From: Flavobacteriia bacterium
Lineage (GTDB): Bacteria; Bacteroidota; Bacteroidia; Flavobacteriales_D; Crocinitomicaceae
Assembly: GCA_016183815.1 (NCBI GenBank)
Contig: JACPDW010000023.1
Span: forward strand, 1 to 64,000
Reading direction: 5' to 3'
Length of the DNA: 64,000 bases
Made by a program: the position numbers and the translations under genes. This document shows, piece by piece, positions 1 to 8,958 of the stretch. The number at the start of each line of letters is the position of its first letter. The stretch's first letter is position 1. A model generated the notes under the pieces. That model saw only the letters and a list, made by a program, of their open reading frames with translations. It did no database searches and was not told where the DNA came from.

Positions 1-1
1 A

Positions 2-64
2 AAATTTGATTTTTTCAAATTGGACTATATTATTTGTATAATCGGTGTAAGACCCAAACAGTAA
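2..64 (+). CDS. Possible 3' end of a CDS cut by the left edge
   Basis: Frame 2 is open from the window edge to a TAA at 62-64, giving about 20 residues that end in GVRPKQ. A strong hairpin terminator starts seven bases later, as expected after a gene end. The fragment is too short to assign to a family, and chance openness cannot be excluded. Confidence 0.35.
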   Translation, partial: KFDFFKLDYIICIIGVRPKQ

Positions 65-70
65 TGCAAG

Positions 71-114
71 AAAAAAGCGATAAAGAATCATCAACTTCAT
101 CGCTTTTTTTTAAA
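71..114. terminator. Rho-independent terminator, possibly bidirectional
   Basis: The arms AAAAAAGCGAT and ATCGCTTTTTTTT face each other around a 17-nt loop, so each strand reads a stem followed by a T run. It lies between the possible gene end at 64 and the stop of the minus-strand acetyltransferase at 168, and could serve both. Confidence 0.7.
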
Positions 115-167
115 GCTTTTGTCGACTACTCGGATAAATGTAAAGGCTGCCTTTCTTGTCGTTCGCA

Positions 168-692
168 TTAGTTGTTCAATTTTAATTTCATCATAATGTC
201 GGTCTGCTCGTCGTTGCCTAACTTGAAAACGTGTTTGTCAAATTCTACGAACCCATTTTTTTTATAAAAGTTTATTGCTCTCGGATTTTCTTCCCAAACA
301 CCTAACCAAACATAGTCAGCGTTTTTCTGTCTTGCGATATGTATTGCTTTGTCGTAAAGGATTTGCCCAACGCTTTTTCCGTGAAAGTCCTTTAATACAT
401 AAATACGTTCAATTTCAAGTACTTTGTCGTCTTTTAGTTCTGTTTGAGATTGTCCAAAGTTTAGTTTTAAATAACCAATTACATTGTTGTCAAGTGTTGC
501 AAAATAAAATTCAGCGTTATTGTCGCTAAGTTCAGTCGTTAGTTTTTCAAGGGAAAATCCTTCGTCTAAATATTTTGTCATATTCTCTTCGGAATTTCCT
601 GCTGAAAATGTTTCATAAAAAGTCTGTCTGCCAATTTTTTGCAATTGGTCAATGTCATTAAGCGTTACTTTTTGTATTTCTATGTCAGTCAT
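168..692 (-). CDS. GNAT family N-acetyltransferase
   Basis: The 174-residue protein is a single-domain GNAT fold enzyme that would transfer an acetyl group from acetyl-CoA to an amine; the substrate is unknown. The acetyl-CoA pyrophosphate loop lies around residues 104-112 (FHGKSVGQ), followed by the typical motif B region WEENPRAINFYKKNGF. Length is normal for the family and the ATG start is clear. The gene stands alone, with a terminator downstream and a 480-bp gap upstream. Its coding text is visibly richer in GTCG/TCGTC words than its AT-rich neighbours, and upstream sits a GTTAGTGGCAA motif, so acquisition as a small mobile cassette is possible. That last point is inference. Confidence 0.88.
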   Translation of the reverse strand: MTDIEIQKVTLNDIDQLQKIGRQTFYETFSAGNSEENMTKYLDEGFSLEKLTTELSDNNAEFYFATLDNNVIGYLKLNFGQSQTELKDDKVLEIERIYVLKDFHGKSVGQILYDKAIHIARQKNADYVWLGVWEENPRAINFYKKNGFVEFDKHVFKLGNDEQTDIMMKLKLNN

Positions 693-1173
693 TTTCTCTG
701 TACTGTGTCGTTGTTTAAGGTTGCCACTAACGTCAGTTCGTCTAAAAACCTCTTTTTTTATTTAAATTCAACTCAAAAATAAGCAAATATTTACATTTTA
801 AGCAACATTCATGATTATTTTTTTACTTTTTATAAAAATATCAAATACAAAAAAAGTTGCTTTTATTTGTGAATATTAACAACAAAATCATTTTGTTAGC
901 TTTAGAGTAAATTTTGGTCAATAATGTTGAAAATCAAGATAATAAACAAATATTTAACTCAAGTTATTCACAGTAAAATAGTTAATAAGTTGAAGGAGGT
1001 TTTTAGATAGTTTGACGGACGACATCTTGTGAAGAAGACATGTTTTTGGTTTTTATTAATAAGTTTTTTCTATGCAAAACTTTTTTATCTCATTTTTATA
1101 GAAAATTATAATTTTTAAAAATCTTACTTTCTACTCATTTTTAAAAAATGATTAATTTTGTAAAAAAAACAAA
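693..1173. other. 480-bp AT-rich intergenic region
   Basis: I find no coding region or recognisable RNA gene here. It separates the minus-strand acetyltransferase from the plus-strand isomerase and therefore holds both 5' regions. It contains one sequence matching a DnaA-box consensus (TTATTCACA, 963-971) and a -7-type promoter box just before 1174. The remainder is low-complexity AT-rich DNA. Confidence 0.6.
1153..1160 (+). promoter_or_regulatory. Candidate promoter -7 box (TAATTTTG)
   Basis: It matches the Bacteroidota -7 consensus TAnnTTTG and lies 13 nt before the ATG of the isomerase gene. No clear -33 TTG is seen at the usual distance, so this is a weak call. Confidence 0.35.
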
Positions 1174-2160
1174 ATGGAAAAACTTATTGAAGCATTCACT
1201 GAAAACTTAAAAACTTCTTTAGAAATATCAAATAAAAACAACTTGAGCAACTCAAAAACACCTATTTCCAATGTGTTAATCTGTGGAATGGGCGGCTCAG
1301 GAATTGGCGGGAAATTAATCAATGATTTTATTAAAAATGAAATTGTTGTGCCCATCGTATTGTGTTCAGATTATACAATTCCAAATTTTGTTGATAAAAC
1401 TACTTTAGTAGTTGCTTCTTCCTATTCAGGTAATACTGAAGAAACGTTAAACGCTGTTCATCTTGCGCACAACAAAGGTGCTAACATCGTTGCAATATGC
1501 TCTGGTGGCGAATTAGAATCTTTTTGTAAAAAAAATTCTTACCCCTTCATTCTAGTTCCTGGTGGAAATCAACCAAGAGCGGCTATAGCTTACTCTTTAG
1601 TTCAATTACTTCATGTTTTTTCTTCTTATCAATTGATTAGTAAAAGCTGGATAAGTGAAATTGAGCAATCAATACTGTTACTCGATAGCCATTTATTAGA
1701 AAACAAACAATTAGGAAAAGATATTGCTCATTTCTTATATCAAAAAGTACCTGTTTTATACACAGAATCGTCTTATGAAGGTATAGGAATAAGAGCTCGT
1801 CAACAATTAAATGAAAACAGTAAATCACTTGGTTGGAGCCATTTTATCCCTGAAATGAACCACAATGAATTAGTGGGATGGGGAACAGGTGATGATCGTT
1901 TTGCGGTACTTTTCATTTATACTGAAGACATGAATCCAAGAAATAGAAAAAGAATGGATTTAACTAAACAAATTGTTCAAAATAAAACCCAATTTACTTT
2001 TACCCTTAACGCAAAAGGTTCAAGTTTAATTCAACGTTCACTCTATTTGATTAATGTTTTAGATTGGGCTTCTTTTTATCTTCATCAACTAAATGAAGTT
2101 GACGTATTTGATATTAAAGTGATCAATCATTTAAAAGCTGAACTTTCTAAAGTAGATTAA
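1174..2160 (+). CDS. Bifunctional phosphoglucose/phosphomannose isomerase, SIS domain
   Basis: The 328-residue cytoplasmic enzyme is predicted to interconvert fructose-6-phosphate with glucose-6-phosphate and mannose-6-phosphate. The first SIS domain (residues about 35-150) shows the sugar-phosphate loop GMGGSGIGGKL and the SSYSGNTEETL motif. The C-terminal half carries ARQQLNENSK and the conserved EMNHNELVGW segment, which contains the catalytic Glu/His region of the bact-PGI_C family. Length matches the small archaeal/Bacteroidota-type enzyme rather than the 550-aa classical Pgi. It is monocistronic and converges with tilS 18 bp downstream. Whether both activities are present in vivo cannot be told from sequence. 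Confidence 0.9.
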   Translation: MEKLIEAFTENLKTSLEISNKNNLSNSKTPISNVLICGMGGSGIGGKLINDFIKNEIVVPIVLCSDYTIPNFVDKTTLVVASSYSGNTEETLNAVHLAHNKGANIVAICSGGELESFCKKNSYPFILVPGGNQPRAAIAYSLVQLLHVFSSYQLISKSWISEIEQSILLLDSHLLENKQLGKDIAHFLYQKVPVLYTESSYEGIGIRARQQLNENSKSLGWSHFIPEMNHNELVGWGTGDDRFAVLFIYTEDMNPRNRKRMDLTKQIVQNKTQFTFTLNAKGSSLIQRSLYLINVLDWASFYLHQLNEVDVFDIKVINHLKAELSKVD

Positions 2161-2178
2161 ATTTAATTTTTAAAATCC

Positions 2179-3423
2179 TTACTTTTTAAGAGAGATTTTC
2201 AAAATATTTTCAGAATTTTTGTCTGCAAGTGCCTCTTTACCAACGGCTAACCCAACACATAAATGGATATTGCTGTCATCGTGGACAACGATAATTTGAT
2301 TTTTCAAATATGATGCAACTAGATTGTCCTTTATAATATCTGAAACTAATTTTTTCCCATTAGTTCCAAGAATACTTATTTTATCGCCTTCATTCCAAAT
2401 ACGATGGTGTAATTTTCCAATGATTTTTGTCGGATCTAAAAAAATCTCCTCTTTGTTGAAAGTTGTAGGTAATTCATAAACTTTATCGATAATTAAACGT
2501 GGTAAAGGCGTTTTTTTCTTTAAATTGACAAATGAAAATCCATTTTTTTCCCTATAAACTATAAATTTTTTAGAAGAAATTTTTTTCCCTTTTTGACAAT
2601 TTAATAGTTTTTCCCATTCTCCCAATTGTGAAGCTAAAAAATTAAAATGTTCAATAAATTTGACTTTCTGATCGTCATTTAACTCATTCCATTCCTCACT
2701 TGTTAAAAGTTCATCAATTTTTACTTTATAAACAAGTTTATTGATGATTTTTGTATTTTCAGCGTCTGTATTTTGACAAACTGAAATAAATTCAAGAATG
2801 GATTTTTTTAAAGTAGAATTGTTTTTAAATAAATTAGGAAGAATTTCATTTCTCAGTTTGTTTCTATTGTATTTTAAGGTGGAATTAGAGGAATCTTCTC
2901 TCCATTCTAAGTTGCAGGCATTAGCATATTTTAAAATACTATTTTTTGAGCAATGTAACAATGGCCGAAACACTTTTTTTGATTTAAATTTCATGCAAGA
3001 CAATCCTTTAACACCAGATTTTCGAGCTAAATTCATATAAAATGTTTCAATTTGATCGTCTAAATGATGGGCCAACAAAAGCAAACTATTTCTGTCTTTT
3101 AAAAAGGTATTAAACCAATTGTATCTAATTTTTCTAGCTTTTTCTTGTAAGTTACTTTTTAACAAGTCGTTTTTTTGTTCGTTTGTTATTTTTAAAACAT
3201 TAACGGGAATATTTTTATTTTTACAATAATCAACAACAAATTTTTCATCCAATTCAGATTCAATTGCTCTTAATTGATAATTTACATGTAAAACGGTACA
3301 ATTTAATCCACTTTTCAATAGTAAATCTAACAAAACCATTGAATCTACTCCCCCACTACAAGCAAGATAAATCGTTTTATTTAATAATGATTTTTTTTTA
3401 AGAATTTGTAGTGCTTTATTCAT
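2179..3423 (-). CDS. tilS: tRNA(Ile)-lysidine synthase TilS
   Basis: TilS attaches lysine to C34 of tRNA-Ile(CAU), changing its specificity from AUG to AUA. The 414-residue protein has the N-type ATP pyrophosphatase PP-loop SGGVDSM at residues 24-30, the HHLDDQIET signature near 120 and a C-terminal TilS domain after about residue 330. Length is normal for the family. Its ATG overlaps the 3' end of pabB by 8 nt, so the two are probably translationally coupled. In such an AT-rich genome AUA codons are frequent, so this is an essential gene. Confidence 0.95.
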   Translation of the reverse strand: MNKALQILKKKSLLNKTIYLACSGGVDSMVLLDLLLKSGLNCTVLHVNYQLRAIESELDEKFVVDYCKNKNIPVNVLKITNEQKNDLLKSNLQEKARKIRYNWFNTFLKDRNSLLLLAHHLDDQIETFYMNLARKSGVKGLSCMKFKSKKVFRPLLHCSKNSILKYANACNLEWREDSSNSTLKYNRNKLRNEILPNLFKNNSTLKKSILEFISVCQNTDAENTKIINKLVYKVKIDELLTSEEWNELNDDQKVKFIEHFNFLASQLGEWEKLLNCQKGKKISSKKFIVYREKNGFSFVNLKKKTPLPRLIIDKVYELPTTFNKEEIFLDPTKIIGKLHHRIWNEGDKISILGTNGKKLVSDIIKDNLVASYLKNQIIVVHDDSNIHLCVGLAVGKEALADKNSENILKISLKK

Positions 3424-4618
3424 TAAAGAGGGAGAGTAATTTTGCTATTTTAACTAAACATTCTTCATATTCCATATCGGGTATCGAAGCCGAAGTGATT
3501 GCTCCTCCAACAGGACAAAAAATTGTATTGGTTTTTTTATCACGAAACAACGAACGAATAACAACATTAAAGTCCATGTCTCCATTAGGTTTAATAAATC
3601 CAACTGAACCAGAATACAATCCTCTTTTAAACCCTTCATGTTCCTCAATAATTTTCATAGTACTCAATTTTGGTGCTCCTGTCATTGAACCCATTGGAAA
3701 AAGTGCTTTTAAAATAGTTGAAAAATCAATGTTTTTATCAAATAAACAAGAAATAGTAGAAATCATTTGATGAACATTTGTAAAGGAATATACAGCACAC
3801 AATTCTTCCACTTTAACACTATTTTTTAAAGCAAATTTAGACAAATCGTTTCTCACTAAATCAGTGATCATTCTGTTTTCAGACAATTCTTTTTCATTGG
3901 TTTTCAATTTTTGATAAAGCATTTCGTCTTCAATCTGATTTTTTCCTCTAGGACTTGTTCCTTTCATCGGTTGAGAAATAATTTTGTTTCCTTCTGTTTT
4001 AAAAAATCTTTCAGGTGAAGCACAAAATAACTCAAAATTATCCCAATTTAAATAACAAGAAAATGGAGCTTTAAGTTCTTTACTAATTTTTCCATAAAAA
4101 GCCAGAGAATCACTAATATTGGTGTTTTTATCACTTCTGAACAATTGGCAAAAATTTACTTCATAAGTATTACCTAACTGAATTTCATTTTGAATATTTT
4201 TTACTTTTTCAATATATTCTTTTTTTGAAATTTGTGGAAAAAAATTTCCTTTGTTAGTGCTTTTTAGTTCTGTAAAGAACTTTTTTATACAATTGTTTAT
4301 GTTTTTGTTGAATTGAATTTTATCCCCTTCTAAGAATTTTTTTGATTTTTCATCGAATAGAACCACAGATTTGGCCGTCCAAAAACACAAAAGAGGTAAA
4401 TCAAACATTTGAGGATTTAAGCTGTTTAACACTTCTATTTGATTTTTAAAATCATAGGTTATAAAAGAAAAAATATGTTTTCCTTTATTAGATTGTATAA
4501 AAAAATCAAGTGAAGAAAAAGTACTTTTCGAATCCCAAATAAAGACATTTTCTATTGAATAAGCAAGAAGAAATTTATTTTTTTCATACCAATTACAAAT
4601 CAAAAACGAACTATTCAT
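3416..4618 (-). CDS. pabB: Aminodeoxychorismate synthase component I (PabB-type chorismate-binding enzyme)
   Basis: This 400-residue member of the anthranilate/aminodeoxychorismate synthase family is expected to convert chorismate to aminodeoxychorismate for folate synthesis. The C-terminal chorismate-binding domain shows PMKGTSPRG, SENRMITDLVRNDL, GAPKLSTMKIIEEHEG and PVGGAITSAS. The lysine in PMKGT corresponds to the PIKGT lysine typical of PabB; TrpE enzymes usually have PIAGT. That favours PabB over TrpE. No glutamine amidotransferase partner is adjacent. It follows pyrG after 68 nt and overlaps tilS by 8 nt. An isochorismate-type role is unlikely, since menF is present elsewhere in the window. 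Confidence 0.88.
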   Translation of the reverse strand: MNSSFLICNWYEKNKFLLAYSIENVFIWDSKSTFSSLDFFIQSNKGKHIFSFITYDFKNQIEVLNSLNPQMFDLPLLCFWTAKSVVLFDEKSKKFLEGDKIQFNKNINNCIKKFFTELKSTNKGNFFPQISKKEYIEKVKNIQNEIQLGNTYEVNFCQLFRSDKNTNISDSLAFYGKISKELKAPFSCYLNWDNFELFCASPERFFKTEGNKIISQPMKGTSPRGKNQIEDEMLYQKLKTNEKELSENRMITDLVRNDLSKFALKNSVKVEELCAVYSFTNVHQMISTISCLFDKNIDFSTILKALFPMGSMTGAPKLSTMKIIEEHEGFKRGLYSGSVGFIKPNGDMDFNVVIRSLFRDKKTNTIFCPVGGAITSASIPDMEYEECLVKIAKLLSLFNE

Positions 4619-4686
4619 TATTCTTTTAAATGGTCAATATTTGAAAATTATTCCATTCAAAATTAAAGAAAAAAGCGTAATTGAGT

Positions 4687-6348
<1,662 letters not shown>

Positions 6349-6358
6349 CTACGGGATA

Positions 6359-6366
6359 CAAAGTTA
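6359..6366 (-). promoter_or_regulatory. Candidate pyrG promoter -7 box (TAACTTTG)
   Basis: Read on the minus strand this matches TAnnTTTG and lies 26 bases upstream of the pyrG ATG, implying a short leader. No clear -33 TTG is visible. Confidence 0.45.
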
Positions 6367-6500
6367 TACTATTTTTTTGATATATTTAAAACTTTATTTA
6401 AACGGTTTAGTTTGGGTTTAAATTTGTAGTATTACTAATTTTAAAAATCTGCCTCAACGAATAAATGTAAAAGATGCTTTTCCATTTAAATATAAAAAAG

Positions 6501-6508
6501 TACTTTTG
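6501..6508 (+). promoter_or_regulatory. Candidate nadA promoter -7 box (TACTTTTG)
   Basis: It matches TAnnTTTG and ends 23 nt before the nadA ATG. The -33 element is not obvious. The identical octamer precedes the tRNA-Ser gene, where the -33 element is also present. Confidence 0.5.
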
Positions 6509-6531
6509 CAGATTATTCTTATAAATAAAAA

Positions 6532-7470
6532 ATGCCAAAAGAGCAAATCATTGCTGAAATAAAAAAATTAAAGAAAGAAAAAAATGTCTTGATTTTAGCA
6601 CACTATTATCAAGACAAAGACATTCAAGACTTAGCTGATTTTGTTGGAGACAGTTACAATCTTTCTGTAAAAGCTGCTGAAACCAGTCAGGATATTATCC
6701 TTTTTTGTGGTGTACATTTTATGGCTGAAACAGCTAAAATTTTAAATCCAAATAAAAAAGTCATTCTTCCTGATACAAACGCAGGTTGTTCTTTAGCGTC
6801 TTCTTGCACTTATGAGGAGTTTAACGCTTTTAAAGCCTTACATCCAAATGCAGTTGTAGTAACGTATATCAATTGTACTGCGGATATTAAAACATTAAGC
6901 GATTATATTTGCACTTCTTCCAATGCAGTTAAAATAGTAAATAGCATTCCATTAGACAAAGACATAATATTTGCTCCTGATAAAAACTTAGGTGCTTATG
7001 TTCAAAAAGAATGTAATCGTCCACTTATTCTTTGGAATGGTACTTGTATTGTTCATGAAGCTTTTTCATTTCAAAAAGTCTTAAATTTATATCTAGAAAA
7101 TCCAAATTCAAAAATAATTGCTCATCCAGAATCTGAAGCACATATACTAGAAATGGCTCATTTTATCGGCTCAACCTCCGCCATGATACAATTTATGAAA
7201 ACCGATAATACTAAAACATATATAATTGCTACTGAAGCTGGAATTTTACATCAACTTGAAAAAGAAATCCCTCATAAAAAATTAATACCAGCCCCAATTC
7301 ATGAAGAAAACACGTGTGCTTGCAGCGAATGTGCATTTATGAAAGTAAATACACTAGAAAAAGTGTTGAATTGCCTTAAAAATGAAGTACCAGAAATTAT
7401 TCTAGACAAGGAAACAATGGATAAAGCCAGACTACCCCTTCAACGAATGATTGAACTTTGCAAAAGCTAA
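6532..7470 (+). CDS. nadA: Quinolinate synthase A
   Basis: NadA condenses iminoaspartate with dihydroxyacetone phosphate to quinolinate, the second step of de novo NAD synthesis, using a [4Fe-4S] cluster. The 312-residue protein shows LAHYYQ near residue 22, DSYNLSVKAA, a cysteine in AGCSLASSC, another in YINCTADIK and a C-terminal CACSECAFMK motif. These supply the cluster ligands seen in the family. Length is normal. It is followed after 4 nt by nadB, the enzyme that makes its substrate, so the two form an operon. Confidence 0.96.
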   Translation: MPKEQIIAEIKKLKKEKNVLILAHYYQDKDIQDLADFVGDSYNLSVKAAETSQDIILFCGVHFMAETAKILNPNKKVILPDTNAGCSLASSCTYEEFNAFKALHPNAVVVTYINCTADIKTLSDYICTSSNAVKIVNSIPLDKDIIFAPDKNLGAYVQKECNRPLILWNGTCIVHEAFSFQKVLNLYLENPNSKIIAHPESEAHILEMAHFIGSTSAMIQFMKTDNTKTYIIATEAGILHQLEKEIPHKKLIPAPIHEENTCACSECAFMKVNTLEKVLNCLKNEVPEIILDKETMDKARLPLQRMIELCKS

Positions 7471-7474
7471 CAAA

Positions 7475-8941
7475 ATGTATTCATTTGATGTTTGTATAAT
7501 TGGGACAGGTATTGCTGGTTTAACTACTGCGATTAAACTCTCTGAACAAAATCCCTCTCTACAAATAGCTTGTTTTTCTAAAGAAAGAAAAAAAGAGACA
7601 AATACGCGTTTGGCCCAAGGTGGAATTGCTTGTGTGATTGATAAAGAGGATGATTTCGAACTACATATACAAGATACACTTAAAGCGGGCAAATACAAAA
7701 ACAATACCGAAGTAGTACAATTAGTTGTTCAAAACTCTCCTAACTGTATAAATACTTTAATAGAATGGGGTGTTCCTTTCAATAGAAATAAAAGTGGACA
7801 ATTAGCTTTGGGCTTAGAAGGTGGACATAGCAAAAACAGAATTGTTCATGTGAACGATTATACTGGTAAAGCAATTCAAGATGTATTGATAAAAAAATCT
7901 CAACTTTATCCAAACATTCATTTTTTTACTAATCAAATTGTGTTTGAAATCATTTCAATAAATCAACAAGTTGTTGGGTTTTATTCTTTCGACAATCAAA
8001 AACAGGAAATATCAACATTTAAATCCTCATTTGTCGTGCTAGCAACTGGTGGAATGGGACATTTTTTCAACAAAAGCACCAATTCAGTTTATGCAACAGG
8101 AGATGGGATAATTTTAGCACATCAAGTAGGTGCTGATATAAAAAATTTAAATTCTATACAATTTCATCCCACTGCTTTATATGAAAAAAGGAAAAAAAAA
8201 TTATTTCTAATTTCTGAAGCTGTAAGAGGTTATGGTGCACATATTGTAAACAAAAAAGGGGAAAGATTTTTATTTCAATACGATGAAAGGGGAGAATTGG
8301 CTACCAGAGATATTATTTCTAAGGCAATTTATCAAGAAATGAAAAAAAACAATGAGAAATGTGTGTACATGGATTTAAAACATTTACAACATTTTTCTGA
8401 GGAATTCCCAATGATTGCTCAAGAATTAATTGATAAAGGATTTTCTATAAAAGAAGACTTAATTCCTATTGTTCCTGCTGCTCATTATCAATGTGGTGGT
8501 ATAAATGTCAACACAAATGCTCAAACAAATATAAAAAACTTATACGCCGTCGGTGAATGTTCAGAAACAGGTTTACATGGATTAAATCGTTTGGCTTCCA
8601 ATTCGTTGTTAGAGGCCTTTGTATATGCAGGTCAATGTTCAAAACATATATTGTCAGAAATAAATGACAATAATCACAAACCATTGGAGTTTTCCTTTAA
8701 AAAATATACGATTGAAAATAAAATAAGTAAAATACATCAAAAAATTTTACTATTACATAAAGAATACCTCAAAAGTTTTGGATTAAATGAAATTCCAGAT
8801 GATTTGAAAAATAAAATAATTAATCTTATTCAAGAAATTAATAAGACTTTTAAAAAAAATAAATTTTCACTTTCTTTCCATAACGATAAAAACATTTTAG
8901 AATTGATTCTATTACTTGAAAATCAAACTTATCGATTTTAA
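7475..8941 (+). CDS. nadB: L-aspartate oxidase
   Basis: NadB oxidises L-aspartate to iminoaspartate with FAD. I choose the ATG at 7475 (MYSFDVCIIGTGIAG), which places the dinucleotide-binding GxGxxG at the N terminus; an in-frame TTG at 7451 would overlap nadA. Other landmarks are RLAQGGIACV, HVNDYTGKAIQ, ATGGMG, IQFHPTALYE, SEAVRGYGAH and the C-terminal FAD motif GLNRLASNSLLEA. At 488 residues it is somewhat shorter than the 540-residue E. coli enzyme, mainly in the helical C-terminal part. The last codons and the TAA stop lie inside a 23-bp sequence identical to the end of the inverted-repeat element near 52.6 kb. Confidence 0.95.
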   Translation: MYSFDVCIIGTGIAGLTTAIKLSEQNPSLQIACFSKERKKETNTRLAQGGIACVIDKEDDFELHIQDTLKAGKYKNNTEVVQLVVQNSPNCINTLIEWGVPFNRNKSGQLALGLEGGHSKNRIVHVNDYTGKAIQDVLIKKSQLYPNIHFFTNQIVFEIISINQQVVGFYSFDNQKQEISTFKSSFVVLATGGMGHFFNKSTNSVYATGDGIILAHQVGADIKNLNSIQFHPTALYEKRKKKLFLISEAVRGYGAHIVNKKGERFLFQYDERGELATRDIISKAIYQEMKKNNEKCVYMDLKHLQHFSEEFPMIAQELIDKGFSIKEDLIPIVPAAHYQCGGINVNTNAQTNIKNLYAVGECSETGLHGLNRLASNSLLEAFVYAGQCSKHILSEINDNNHKPLEFSFKKYTIENKISKIHQKILLLHKEYLKSFGLNEIPDDLKNKIINLIQEINKTFKKNKFSLSFHNDKNILELILLLENQTYRF

Positions 8942-8957
8942 TAATCGAACTCAGGTT
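8935..8957. repeat. Solo copy of a mobile-element terminal repeat
   Basis: These 23 bp are identical, without gaps, to positions 52613-52635, the right end of the MITE-like element. The core is ATCGAACTCAGGTT. The copy overlaps the nadB stop codon. No matching inverted partner is seen nearby, so it looks like a solo terminal repeat or an excision or recombination scar. Confidence 0.7.
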
Positions 8958-8958
8958 T

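Noticed and set aside
868-971. DnaA-box-like sequences suggesting a replication origin
   Set aside because: Only one full consensus match (963-971) and one partial match (868-876) occur in the gap, there is no cluster, and a perfect box also occurs by chance inside pyrG. Genes to the right are mostly on the minus strand, against an origin here.
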